From contig JAEQBH010001391.1 of assembly GCA_016808115.1 (NCBI GenBank), positions 62,001 to 126,000 of the forward strand: DNA of 64,000 nucleotides. Reading direction: 5' to 3'. This document shows, in pieces, positions 1-11,134 of the stretch (positions within the stretch are counted from its first letter, which is position 1; the number at the start of each line of letters is the position of its first letter). The notes under the pieces were generated by a model. It saw only the letters and a list, made by a program, of their open reading frames with translations. It was not told where the DNA came from and did not search any database. The DNA comes from Tetrastigma voinierianum (taxonomy: Eukaryota > Streptophyta > Magnoliopsida > Vitales > Vitaceae). Both the position numbers and the translations under genes were made by a program.

Positions 1-89
1 TTACAACCATAGTCAGAAATCACACCAATTCTTCATGGGAACCAAGACCTCCACAATATGCTCCTCCCCGAACTCCACTTTACGCCCTC

Positions 90-815
90 GAATTCCTCAC
101 CACCGCCTCGCCAATCCCTCCATTTGAACAAGCCATTTTGAACCTCACCCGGATAGTGGATGACTTTGTGGAAGAGAATAAGGAGATCAATCAGCAGTAG
201 TGTCCACCAGAGGAAGGGTGCCAAAGTGACACCATGGCAGAGAAAAAGTGTCAACAACAGCCACACGAGGAGCTTATAGAGATTTATCAATTATCTCAAG
301 GATCGGGTCAACTCGATATGTGTGTGAGTTGTTTTTCCAAGGAGAACCAAGAAGAAATCATTGCCTTGTCGGGATCGAGGATGCTGAAACAAAAGCAAAG
401 GGAAGTGCTCCAAAAGAATGTCCTTCAACCACTCCCTACGTAACTAACCCACTATCACCACCCAAGCCACCAAAACCCACGCAAAAGAAATTTCCACCGA
501 CTCCAAGTGTATATCCTGCTTGCATCCCAATCCCAACACAAAACCCCTGAAGCACCCACCATAAAGTCCAAACCATCACTTCCTATTCTACAAAACCTTA
601 AGAAGCTAGTGGTCATTGCCCATGTTATTGCCACTACATCGAAAAAATTGACAACCGTCAGTTACGCATGGCACAGTTGGTTGAGCCTGTGCTCTGCCTC
701 TGATTTGGAGCATCCAACTCCCAGATTTCTGGTTCCCCCACTTTTTGGTTTTAATTTTCTTGCTTTATTTTTATTTAATTGTATTTTTATTTTGATTGCT
801 AATTTTTCTTCTTAG
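90..815 (+). pseudogene. gag C-terminal remnant of A-left
   Basis: This is a degraded end of an Athila-type gag. Around 119-190 the translation gives a stretch like FEQAILNLTRIVDDFVEEN, which matches the coiled region at the end of Athila gag. A Gln/Glu-rich stretch follows (about 200-300), then a Pro/Lys-rich linker (about 440-600) of the kind that precedes the protease. Frames change several times and stops are frequent, so no product is expected. The same block with the same order occurs at 19620-20340 in A2, where a longer piece (19733-19930) stays open. Gag would form the particle that packages element RNA; this copy cannot. Confidence 0.6.
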
Positions 816-1151
816 GTTTTATCTAATTCTTAGTTAATTTATGTTTTTAAATTAATTTTTGCTTTTCAATTTTTCCTAATTTTTCTTGTGTTAATTAGCT
901 CAGGTGCAAATTTCAAGGTAATGTACCAAGGTTTGAATAGAAGATCGTGCAATCTAAAGTAAATAGTAGATTTTCGTACATAACGATAATTTCATATAAG
1001 TATAGCTAAATTTTCGCAATTGTAGCTTAAATGCAAAATTACATACAAAAATTGATCGTACCCTATATAGCGAAATTCCTAGGCCAGCTTAAATGGATTG
1101 CTTAGGAATAGTGCCTTCCACAGACAAAATATTTTTAATAAGGTTTCATTT

Positions 1152-1205
<54 letters not shown>

Positions 1206-2970
1206 AAAAAAAAACGTTTGTTTTTCACATATTAAAAAAAAACTTATTTTTTATTTTTATTTTTAATTTTTTTATTATATAAAAAAAATTCTCTAAAAAA
1301 AATATAAAATAAAAATGTTTTATTTTTATTTTATTTATTACACTATTTTATTTGATTTTTCAAAAAAAAAAAAATCAAAAAATCAAAAAATCAAAAATCA
1401 AAAAATTTCGCACGCATTTTCATGCTAGCTTTAGCGAAAATTCGCTTAGCTAGCGAAAAATTTTTCGCTATGGGCCCCACTTTTGCCTCCAAATTTTGTT
1501 TCGCTCATAACTTTTCTAACCGAACCCGCTTGTATGCTCTTGGTACCGTTTGGAAATCTTAGAGAGTGTAGAATCCAAATATGGCCAGAAAGAACATTTT
1601 TGAGATTATTATGAAAGTGTAATTTTAAAATGCTCTTAACCGGTCACTTTTTTCCTCTCTTTCTTCTCCTAACTTGTTTATTCAAGCCCAACCTGAGTGA
1701 ATAAGGTGTCACGGAAAGCCATAAGTCCCTATCCAGCAATGATCATATCTCATCAAGGAGGTAACACTTCCTTCTCTAATTTAATCCGAACCACATTTCC
1801 TGACACCGAGATGTTCGGGGTCAGTATGGAGTTATCGAAGGAAGTGGTTTTCAGATTTATTCTTTGTACTATTTTGTGAAAGCCCATTTTGTATTCAGAG
1901 TGGCTTGTTGGGTCCCTTTCTATAAGGCGTATACTAAACAACTTACTTTTCAAAATTTGGACCCATTTGCAACAAAATTTTGTGTGTTTTACTAGCTGTA
2001 GTTTGAAAAATTGAAACTGTCGATTCTATTAATGTTAGATTGGTTTCATGCTTGGTTGAGTGGATAAGTTGAATAACATGGCTTTCAACCTTTTTCTTCC
2101 ACCTTACAGCTAACCACACACGGTGCACATTAGGTTTCAATGGTAAATTTGAAAAGTGCATAGCCTCCCTTTACTTTGCATAACTTTACTTAGTTTCATT
2201 GACCGCCTTTAATAGTTTAAGGATTTGTGGAAAAGAAAAAGAAGAAAAACGAGAAAAAAAAAAGAAATAAAATAGAAAAGAATAAAAATTTTGCATTTTT
2301 GCCTTGAAACAGAAACACGGTCAGGGGTATATGGCAACCTTCCCAAAGCCCGGTGCCCTAAACCTTCAACTGGGCAGAGTCAAACAGTGTCCCTTCATGG
2401 GTGGATGGGTGAGTTTTAGCAAGTTGTAGGTGCTGGAGTCTCGAATCGATGAGTCAGGTGAAATCTGAAGAGTTTGTGGTCGATTGATCCTTTTGGCTTG
2501 ATACTTTATTGAATAGTTGAGTCATCGGTAGATCCAGATTTCATGGACTTTGGTGAGGTCGATTCCTCTGACATTACACCCTACAGCGCAAAGAATTGTG
2601 GAATAAGAGGTGGGTCCTGATCTATTTAGGTTGGTTAGCATGCTAGGTCGTGGTAGTAGCTAGGTTGGGGGGGAGAGTGCAGTTTGACAGTTTATTGTTG
2701 AGAGATAATCAAATAAACACTTAGATTTTGGTGAAAGTTTCTGGTTGATTCATCAAGAAGGAGGCTCTTTTAATACTCAATTTTGTATGACATTCATTCT
2801 CTCATGATAGTTATTGGACATGGCATTGATTATTCTTACTTAGGGTTAGGCATTACTCATTCACAACCTTTTTGAAATACCATTTTTGTGCACATTATTT
2901 TATTATCATTTTGTATGTTCTCTCTTTCTTTCTTTCTTTGGATTCATTTAGCTGGGGACTAGAAATGTGT
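816..2970 (+). repeat. non-coding internal region of A-left
   Basis: I see no coding potential here. It holds, in order: T-rich sequence, an A-motif cluster (about 1005-1090), an (AT)n run (1156-1199), a poly-A/T stretch to about 1400, a second A-motif cluster (1405-1470), a GAAA-rich purine tract (about 2225-2290), and the block GGGTATATGGC near 2325, which is also conserved in A2, A-plus and A-minus. The order matches 20341-22734 in A2, so this is inherited element sequence. Confidence 0.65.
1156..1199. repeat. (AT)n microsatellite
   Basis: An uninterrupted run of about 22 AT dinucleotides. The equivalent site in A2 (about 20830-20866) also carries (AT)n, so the repeat belongs to the family. 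Confidence 0.95.
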
Positions 2971-2980
2971 GGGTTGGGGG
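2971..2980 (+). other. polypurine tract of A-left
   Basis: The sequence GGGTTGGGGG directly precedes the LTR start TGAAGTTAG. Its position and composition fit the primer for plus-strand synthesis. The matching site in A2 is at 22735-22743. Confidence 0.6.
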
Positions 2981-4625
2981 TGAAGTTAGTACAAAAGTGC
3001 TATTTTGAACCACTATTTATTATAGGTTTTTGAGTGCTTGTTGTATACTAATCATTAATTAACCGATTTACACATTAAGGTCCCTACTATTCTACGATCG
3101 CATTTTGTGGCAAATTTTACAGTTTTTGCGAGCTAATCAATGCCAACATTGTTGAGTCGATCCAAACACGAAGAATTCGAGTCAAACTCAACATCATAGA
3201 TCCAGAGACTAAGAGGAAAGAAAGAGAAAAAATAGAAGAAAATTAGACGGGGGCAAAATGCGGGATGCAGGAAGCAAGCTGGAACAGTAGCCGCAGGATG
3301 CAGGGAAGTGAATTTTGCTATGCCGCAGTTTTAGCTATCATAGCCAGTTCTTTGTGCACATAAGCGAAAATCAAAGAATTTAAGCTATGCAAATTTTAAG
3401 CTAAGCTAGCCAGAAATTTATTAGCTAGCGAAAATTACTTTTCCTAGCGAAATTTTTGGTTTAAGCTATTTCTTGCACATTTTTAAGCTATATAAGCGAA
3501 ATTTTATATACTAGCGAAAATTCCTGCATAAGCGAAAATGAACTTCTATCATTTTTATATTTTGATTCAAACGACCCACGTTTTGATCAATTACCATTTG
3601 TCCTTTGGCAATCTCTCATATTTTAGGCATTTTTGTCATTCACACATTTGGGTTGGCTATATAAGCCACCTTATAGGTTTGTAACCCTAGCTTTAATCTT
3701 TCGAGTGCATGCAGCATGACTTTTCATTTCTTTCCACTTTTCTCTTCTCTGTCCTCTTTCTCTCACACTTTCTTGGGTGCGAACACCCTCCAGGGATGCG
3801 CGACTTGGAGGATGAAGCTAAAACCACTTTCCTCCTTGAAGTGGAAGGTTGCTCGGGGTAGGATCTGTTCTTTGGTGGTTCCCTGTTTCACGCAGCGGGT
3901 TTGTTTTGGTTCCCAATTTTCAAGCTCTAGGTTTAAAGCTTTTTGATGTGCTTTCTTTGGCCAATACTTGCTAGTGTATTCTTAGCTTTAGATACAACGA
4001 TGCCCATTAGTTGCTCATTCACGAGCCCGAGGAGGTAGGTTAAGGGTTAGATTTTCCCTTTGTAAGTGCATCCACTTTGATCAATACTTGGTAATCTTTT
4101 AGGGTTCAGTGGATTCTTATTTTTAGATCCATTGAGACTCGTTAGTTACCCTTTACGAGTCACTGTAGGATGAGTCAAGATAGATTTTCACTGTAGGAAC
4201 CATAAATGCTAAATAAATGCTTTCTATCAAAAGGATAAATATTTCGGGTTAGGTTTTAAAGCTAAATGAAGATCTGGTTAAGAGCCATTCCTATGTCATC
4301 CTCCTGACAGAGAAAAGACCCTTGGAACCCTCGGTGCCTGAGATCTTGCTTGACAACCCTAAAACTTCAAGGAGTTCTATTTTACATTTTGTACTATTTC
4401 TTTTGGGTTGCAAACCACCAACTCCCACTGTTTTTTATCACCACCTTAAATCCAAATTTAATTGCATTTTGCTTCACTCAGAATCATTTGTCTGAAGAAA
4501 ACCCATCCTGTGTTCGACCACTAGGCCAGATGCCCATCACTGCGGTAAGCTTGACTCACGGAAGTAGGAGAATATGGGAATATAAATTTTGTTGATTCGC
4601 ATCACCCTACCGTGTACAGGAATCA
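2981..4625 (+). repeat. A-family 3' LTR (A-left)
   Basis: This LTR is about 1.65 kb. It starts TGAAGTTAGTAC (family consensus TGATTAGTGCCC) and ends near GGAATCA (family consensus GGCACGAATCA). It contains a cluster of GCGAAA/TTTCGC half-sites (about 3310-3545), a TATA box at 3658-3665, and the conserved block ending in GTTGATTC-GCATCACCC. It aligns along its length with the solo LTR 32887-34497 and the LTRs of A-plus. Confidence 0.85.
3658..3665 (+). promoter_or_regulatory. LTR TATA box (A-left)
   Basis: TATATAAG in the context GGCTATATAAGCCACC. The same box lies at equivalent places in other A LTRs (18166, 23166, 33641, 39985), which supports a core promoter at the U3/R border. Confidence 0.65.
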
Positions 4626-5123
4626 AGCTACAGGCCAGTGACTTGAAGCTCAATAGGGAGAAAGATCGGGCATGTGCGACTATTTACAATACAGGGCATC
4701 GAGAAATTGGATGGGATCGACTACATAAGTAAACAGGCCACCTTAGGCATGGGAAGAGGCACCTCGGGAATGGGAGTTAAAGGCCACCTCGAACATGGGA
4801 GATCCACCTCGGGCATGGGGGAGAGCAAATGTAGTATGTATTGCAATACACCTCGACAAGCGTTACAACGCAGTTAATGTAGAAATTAATTGGTAACGTA
4901 AGGATGTTGAGGGCCACATATAATTCCCATCTCATAATTGTCCACCATGTAACCCCCACGATAGGTATATATTGAGTGAGGATGAACCTAAAAAGGAAAT
5001 CTGGTTCTTTCTTTTTTATTAATAAACAAATTCTCTGAAGAAGGACATGGTGTTTTCTATTGTGCGATTATCCATTAGAGGCAATCTGAGGAATTTTTAT
5101 GGAAGGAATTCGAGTCATTTCCA
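4626..5123 (+). repeat. 3' end of D LTR
   Basis: This is an LTR end directly before a primer site. It contains imperfect short repeats of the type GGCCACCTCGGGCATGGGAG (about 4735-4815), a TATA-like GTATATATTGAG near 4965, and an AT-rich R/U5. The start is not visible because A-left abuts it. Confidence 0.6.
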
Positions 5124-5124
5124 T

Positions 5125-5142
5125 TGGCACCGTCTATGGGAA
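5125..5142 (+). other. primer binding site of D
   Basis: TGGCACCGTCTATGGGAA directly after the LTR end ...TTTCCA. It resembles the TGGCGCCGTCTGTGGGAA site common in plant Ty3/gypsy elements. I do not assign the tRNA. Confidence 0.65.
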
Positions 5143-5469
5143 AAAAACAACAATCCCACGCTTCTCTAAACTACTAAAAAGAATATTGGAAGCTCACTTT
5201 CAATATGTTCAATGGGTGAAATTGCCCCTTCCCGGCTCAAATTTATATGTTGGACTAAATGGATGCTATCATTGGAAAAATGCTAAGTCCAATAGGAGTC
5301 CCACTGGCGAGTGCAGTTGGCCTTTTTCCATGCGGCTAACGCCACCTGGTGCAAGGAGATCATAACCTTGAGGAATGCGGTCTTTGCTACTCGCCATGGT
5401 AACTAATCGGTGCCTCACATTCTTGTGCGATCTGAATCCACCGATAACTTCTCTCTCCCCTTCCACAAA

Positions 5470-5695
5470 AGTTTGTACTGCCTCTCTAATGGATATTGCA
5501 ATAATAGAACAACATTGTGTCCTTCTTAAGAGAATTTGTTTATTACTCAAAAAGAAAGAATCGGATTCCCTTTTCGAGTTTATCCTCACTCAATATATGA
5601 CCATCATCGTGGGGGTTAAGTATGGTGGACTATGGATGGAAATTTATGTGTGGTCCCTCAATGTCCCAAGTTACCACTCAATTTTTACATTTGTC
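5470..5695 (-). repeat. inverted copy of the D LTR end
   Basis: Read on the - strand, this segment matches 4885-5095: the same blocks GGTAACTTGGGACATTGAGGG, ACCCCCACGAT, TATATTGAGTGAGGAT and AATAAACAAATTCTCT occur in the same order. The pair forms an imperfect inverted repeat about 375 bp apart. It could be the edge of a second D-family element or a rearrangement. Confidence 0.65.
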
Positions 5696-5889
5696 ACACG
5701 CACTGTCGTAACGCTGTCTCCAGGCTATGGATTGCAACGCATACCCGGGTCGTCTCCGCCCCTACCTTGTCGATCCTCCATCGACACCCTCATCCGATCC
5801 GACGCCCCGTGGAGAATTCTAGACCCTACATTGTGGTGCGTAATCGACGACACGCCCCTCAGCCCATGTTCTCGTTCTAAAACCAAGAC

Positions 5890-6389
5890 ACCCCAACAAA
5901 TTTTGCTTTACCAAAGTTCCAAATGTACGATGGTCTTCAAGATCCATTCAACCACCTTATGCACTTCTGCCATGTGATGATGTTATAAACTGGTGACGAT
6001 GCTATGTTGTGCAAAGTCTTCTCATCCAGCCTGCCAGGCCTTGCTCTATCTTAGTTCCACTATTTAGATCCTAATACAGTAACATACTTCCGCCTCCCGG
6101 GTCAGAAGCTTCTACTCAATATATGTGTCGTTGTGCGAAGCAAAGCTGGCCATTAGTCTCTTCCCCAAGTCGATGGGAAGATTCAAAGTGTACCGTGACT
6201 TCATGAAATGTTTTGGGGCCGCAATCCTCTAATTAGATGTCGAAAGCCCTGACATGGTCTTGTAAGCGATGAAGCAAGCCATTTTCCCAAACACCCACTT
6301 TTTTTATTCACTATCACTGCAACCCCCCGCAACTATAGATGAGCTATTCCAACGGGGAAACCAGTTCACCATGCTTGAGGATGGCATTG
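5890..6389 (+). pseudogene. gag of element D, N-terminal part
   Basis: This is a retrotransposon gag domain of the Tat type. The + strand translation, with frame changes, shows the conserved order KFQMYDGLQDPFNHL near 5915-5960, then TGDDAMLCKVFSSSL (about 5990-6035), then a region ending MLEDGI (6371-6388). In the family these match the FDG..DP.DHL, DDALLCK.FP.SL and EE.ML motifs. Gag builds the cytoplasmic particle. The frame is broken in several places. The sequence is cut at CATTG by element B and continues at 56932. Confidence 0.75.
6385..6389. other. target-site duplication of B, left copy (CATTG)
   Basis: CATTG directly before the B LTR start TGTTGTCCAC. The matching copy is at 56927-56931. 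Both lie in the same codon context of the D gag. Confidence 0.85.
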
Positions 6390-8349
6390 TGTTGTCCACT
6401 TTCTGAGTGATATGGATCAAAACACCTATGCAAATTTATAGCGTTATTACCCAAGGACTATTATCTAATCCTCACATTAATGCAAAAACTCAGACAATAA
6501 TAAAATAATACATATACAAATCTATGACATTATCACCAAAGGACTATTAACCAATCCTCATGAATACCGCCATGCAACTTCTAGAGTTCATAGTTCTTAT
6601 CATTTATAAGTACTGATTTAAAAGGCGTTTTTCTAAGAGGAAATCATTTTCCTCTCCGGGCTTATTATTGTGATTCCTAAGTGCAATGTGCCGAACAAGT
6701 AGTAAATTGAATTTTTAAGTCCGTATATCATCCCACGCAGACTGGACTCTAACCTAACTACCCCGACTACTCAAACTCTATACTATTCGACTTCAAAGTA
6801 AGTGGAAATATGCTTAATTTAATCTTAAAATAATGAAAACTAAGAAACGACTTAATTAAAATGAAATGAATTAAAAACTGAAATCTAAACAACAAATGAC
6901 ATGAATTAAAACTAAAATCTACAATAAATAACAAATTAGTGCTAAATGTTTATCTTTTTAAAGTAGCATTGAAAATACTGCTTATCATGGAAACACTAAT
7001 TCCTACAAACTTCACTGTAACTTTGCTTTATGAACCACATAATTGAAATATGTCCAAGGACTATGGTAGTGCAAATTGGATTTCTCCTGAAATGCACTTT
7101 TCATCACCTAATCTTCATTGCTTCTTTCGAAGACAGAGGATTAGATAACTACTTTTAATCTGGAATGCCTTGTTCTGGTATTTTTCCTTTTCAATACTTC
7201 ATACCCAATGCATAGATTGCAAACCCTAGCTCCTAAGACATAGGTATAGCATGGGTTTACACTTTATCGAACCCATCTTCCTCAAATTGGTCAGCTTCAT
7301 CATTTCCCTTGATTAGATCCTCGCTTATCACTCTGGACTGAACTTATCGCTCGAATGTAGGTGAACCCCTCGCTTTCATAAATTGATAAATCATTCAACC
7401 TTGCCAATCTCGCTTTCACGTGAGAAAACGACGATCGACTTACATCCACAGAGTTCATTGGGACACCATTATCGTTCAGATATTCCTCGGGAAATTGTTC
7501 ACAACTCGTGAATTTTCTATGTCACCGAGGCCCCTTGAAATTGAGTAATGAACAACCCATTTATGGGTATACGACACTGACATTGGGATCAATTACAGAA
7601 TAAAACAGAACGAGCAAAACGATTCCAAAGATCGTTCACACAGCGCTTCCGATAAATTTACGTTAAAAGATAAATTCTAACAATAGAGTATAATCAATGG
7701 AAGTTGGGTTTCTAAATCACTGGATTACACCACACAATGGCTTGTTGATCCAGAAAACCACTATAAAACGGAAACTGGAAGTCTGAATTCCAAAATTTGT
7801 CTGAAATTCAAACAAACCAGACAATAATTTAAAGAAATAAAATTCCCCGTATCTCAAACTTAAACTTTACCGCATAACGCTCTCGTATCCAAATTTGAAC
7901 GAAAGAACAAACTAATCTAAAATAAAAATAAAACAGAGAAAAGAAAATTAAAATACAAGAGCCTTCAAAGAACCCGCATCTTTTTCAGTCGAGAGTCAAG
8001 CTTCAAAAGAGGCAAACGCATTATAGGCCCCGTCAGCCTAACGCTGGCTGCACCTCTTTGTGGATTTCAAGTTAATCGCGTACATTTTCGTTAATGTCGC
8101 CACTCGATTCTTTGTTGTGACCTCTCGTTTGTCTCGCTTATGTCGCAGAGGGTTTCTTTTGTTCGTCGCGACTTGTCTTCATCATCTCGATCCTGATGTC
8201 GCGACAAACAACGATGTCGCGACCTCTTTACTCAGACCGATGTCGTGGATTCACCGAATGATATCGCGACCTTAACTCTTTGTATTTGATGTCGCGACCG
8301 TCGAAATGATGTCGCCAATCTTCTTGTTCGCAGCCAGACATGTCGCCGA
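6390..8349 (-). repeat. B 3' LTR, left segment
   Basis: This aligns by eye with 54152-about 56160 of the right LTR, for example the blocks GATATGGATCAAAACACC, GACAGAGGATTAGATAACT and TCAATGGAAGTTGGGTTTCT. Its right part (8088-8349) begins the GTCGCGAC motif cluster. The LTR is interrupted at 8350 by A-minus and resumes at 24227. Confidence 0.85.
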
Positions 8350-9855
8350 TCTGGGTACACGCAGGGTGATGCGAATCAACAAAATTTATATTCCTAAGTT
8401 CCTCCTGCATCACGTAGTCAAGCTACTGTAGCATACGCAAGATAGGCCTAACACTGGGATGGGTTTCATCCTATGAATGATTTGCCCTGTTTGAAAATGG
8501 TGAGGCTTTTTGTTTTGATTTTGATTCGTCAAAACAAGCTTGAGTCGTTGTTAATTAACCAGAATGGTCAAAACGGCGTGAAATGGTAACCTCAAGCTCA
8601 GGGTCACTAGCTTTACAGGTCACGTGGGCCAACAAGTGTTCCTGTCATATCCTAGCATTATGGCAAGTAACATAGTCAAATCCATAACCGGATTATTAAC
8701 TATAAAACTAACCCTAAAACCAAATTTGGTTTCAATGGCACAGAAGGCACTGACATCATCAGCTTAAAACCCCAGTTATCTCAACCCCTTACAAAGGGCT
8801 CTGTGTAAGTGACATTTCAGGATATCGCTGCATCTAGCATTACATGCACCGAACCCAAAGCACACATACGCTATGGGAAGGATATTAAATGGTATCAAAC
8901 CCACCTGGTCGTAGTTCATGCAACAGTCATACCCGTGAATAATCAAAGCATGAGACAACTTGCGCAGTCCCTAAACCAAGCTAGCACCCCCTCCTCTCAT
9001 ACATGGTGCTTACAAGCATCCCTTGAATGTCATCCCTAAGGGAGTGTTTGGAAGCACGAGAAAATGAAAGAAAAGGAGAGAGAAGAGAGCAAATGAAACC
9101 CTAAATGAAAGTCATGAAAAACTTATATAAATGAAAAAGTCGCTAGTAATACAAAACTATGGTTTATATAGTTCACCCAAAGTGAAAATACAAAGAATGT
9201 CAAAATATCATTTTACAAAAGGGACACATAAAGTGGTAATATACCAAAACGAATGTCAGGGATCAAATACACAAAAATCACAGGGCAGCCATTTTCGCTA
9301 TGCAGGAGAATTTCGCTAGCCTAGCGAAATTCTTCAGAGATAGCGAAATTGGAAAATTTCGCTATCAACAATGAATTCTCATTAGCCAGCTTAAATTATT
9401 GCGAGATAGCAAACTGGTTACACTCGCTAGGCATTATACTGGCTAGCTAATAAATTTCCCACTCGTTAGGATTCATAAAATTTCGCCATGGTCACAAAAT
9501 TTTTGCGATCCTTAAATAAATTTTCGCACCATATCGCAATAAAATTTCCTCGATGCTATGCTTCTCTTTCGCTTCAACGCATCCACGCTTCTTGCTAATG
9601 CATCCCATTTTTCTTCACCCTTTATTTTTTATGTTCAAAAACACTGATTCTCAAAGATTCTGACGTATCTTGTCATCAATCTTAAAGACAGTGGCTGAGG
9701 TACGCAAAAACCTGCAAAATCACCAAAAATAACTTAAATGGACCCAAGAACTATGGACTTGCACATATCAATCGGGTTTAATCGATATGATTATAAGAAA
9801 AAGCACCCAAACCCATATTGAATCGATTCAAATAGCACCTTTCGGGCACTAATCA
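8350..9855 (-). repeat. A-minus 3' LTR
   Basis: Reverse complement of the A-family LTR. It begins with the degraded LTR end (GGGTGATGCGAATCAACAAA) and ends GGGCACTAATCA. It carries the TTTCGC/GCGAAA cluster at about 9290-9560 and a - strand TATA box at 9173-9180. Length about 1.5 kb. Confidence 0.82.
9173..9180 (-). promoter_or_regulatory. LTR TATA box (A-minus 3' LTR)
   Basis: Reverse complement reads TATATAAA in GAACTATATAAACC, equivalent to 39985-39992 in A-plus. Confidence 0.55.
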
Positions 9856-11134
9856 CACCTAACCACACGTCATGGGCCCCTTAGCAATGCTAAAACAATA
9901 AGGATATGCATGCAGTTGATTTTACAAAAGTATATGATTCAAAAAGTATATACAAATGGTATTACCCTTAAATGAACAATTTACACCCTGATAGAAAACC
10001 GACGTGAGAGAACAACAACCATATAATGCATCAAGTCGAGTCAACATCGCATCCAAGGAAATCAACTCGAATGAAATCAACCTGAATTTCCACCAAAATC
10101 TAGGGTTCCTAAAGTAGCAGTTGAATAATAAATTGCAAAACTATTCTCATGACCTAGCTACGGCATGGCCTTAAACTATTGACCAACCTAAATGGGATTA
10201 GCTACACTCTTCTTTCTTTGTTTGATTGTTGCAAGATTAAATGCTAGAAACTAAACTGCCAAGGTAGTGTGGCAAGGTCCGCAGGTGACTCCCAGCCAAT
10301 TAAAGGTTTAGAGGCATCAATTTAAAAAGGATCACTTCGGCCTGAGCTTCAGAGCCACTTTGGACTTCAAATGGCCCGAGGGTGGTACATACAACGCGCC
10401 TAGCTTCACCTATCCACCCCGCTATGCTTGAACACTAAATTGATGACTCCCCTGACCACTTAAGGTTTAGGGCGCTTCCGGGCTTTAAGAAACTTTCACC
10501 ATATACCCCCTCGGGTAGTGTTCGGGTTTAATGACTACGACTTTATTTTCTTTTTCTTCCTTTCTTTTTGCTTTTTGCTTTTTCTTTTCTTTTTCTTTGC
10601 TTTTCTTTTCTTTTTGAAACTGGTGGTCTTCATATGGTAACATAAACCTATTATGCAGTTAGTTAAAGGTCTAGGCCGGCTTTGCAAAGTGAAGGAGGTA
10701 CATAGTTCACAGCTATTAGTGCAATCTGGTGTCTTGTGTGTGATTTAACTAAAGGGAATGTTGGGTTAAAAAGCCGAAACTTCAATTGACCAAAAACTGA
10801 ATCATGCATGGAATTGTCCTATCATCAAGGTAACATACAGGGTTTAAATTTTTCAATTAAAGGCAATTGATTGTCGGTCATGATTCAATTGTTCATTGAA
10901 AATAGTATGGATACAAGTGGAGGCAAAGGGTATGATTTGCAAAAGTGTAATAAGTTGTAAATATCAACATGGGCTTTGATATGACAAAAATATAAGCTAG
11001 TACACGCTTAATATATTTGAACGCTTTAGTATCCCTTTACTACTATTGGCTAATACATGAATCTAAACAAAATCAGTGGCCGATTGATAAAGCTGATAAC
11101 TATACAAAAACATAATAGAGAGGACACTCCAACT
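9856..11134 (-). repeat. 3' non-coding region of A-minus
   Basis: No coding sequence is seen. On the - strand it follows ORF3 and precedes the 3' LTR. It contains a GAAA-rich purine tract (complement at 10545-10618) and the block GGGGGTATATGG (complement near 10498) found in the same order in A2, A-plus and A-left. Confidence 0.6.

Larger units (their letters stand above)
1..4625 (+). mobile_element. A-family LTR retrotransposon, 3' part (A-left)
   Basis: This is the 3' portion of a non-autonomous Ty3/gypsy element cut by the window edge. It aligns by eye, block for block, with the internal region and 3' LTR of element A2 (19500-24012): a gag-C-terminal remnant, an AT repeat, TTTCGC/GCGAAA clusters, a GAAA-rich purine tract, then the polypurine tract and LTR. 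No RT, RNase H or integrase can be seen. The LTR ends near 4625, where Tat-like element D begins, so A-left probably sits in the D LTR. The 5' LTR is outside the window. Confidence 0.8.
4626..6389 (+). mobile_element. Tat-like Ty3/gypsy element D, left part
   Basis: D is the oldest layer visible. This part holds an LTR end, a primer binding site (5125-5142), a leader with an inverted LTR-like segment, and the first part of gag. It is interrupted at 6389 by element B and resumes at 56927. The reading frame is recovered across the B insertion once one copy of the CATTG duplication is removed, which is strong evidence that the two parts are one element. RT and integrase of D are not in the window. 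Confidence 0.75.

Noticed and set aside
5269..5589. 106-codon - strand frame as a gene
   Set aside because: Half of it is the inverted D LTR end, and the rest has no family resemblance.
8228..8413. Possible CRISPR-like array of GTCGCGAC motifs
   Set aside because: Spacing is irregular, motifs are only 8-12 bp, spacers share sequence, and the context is a plant LTR.
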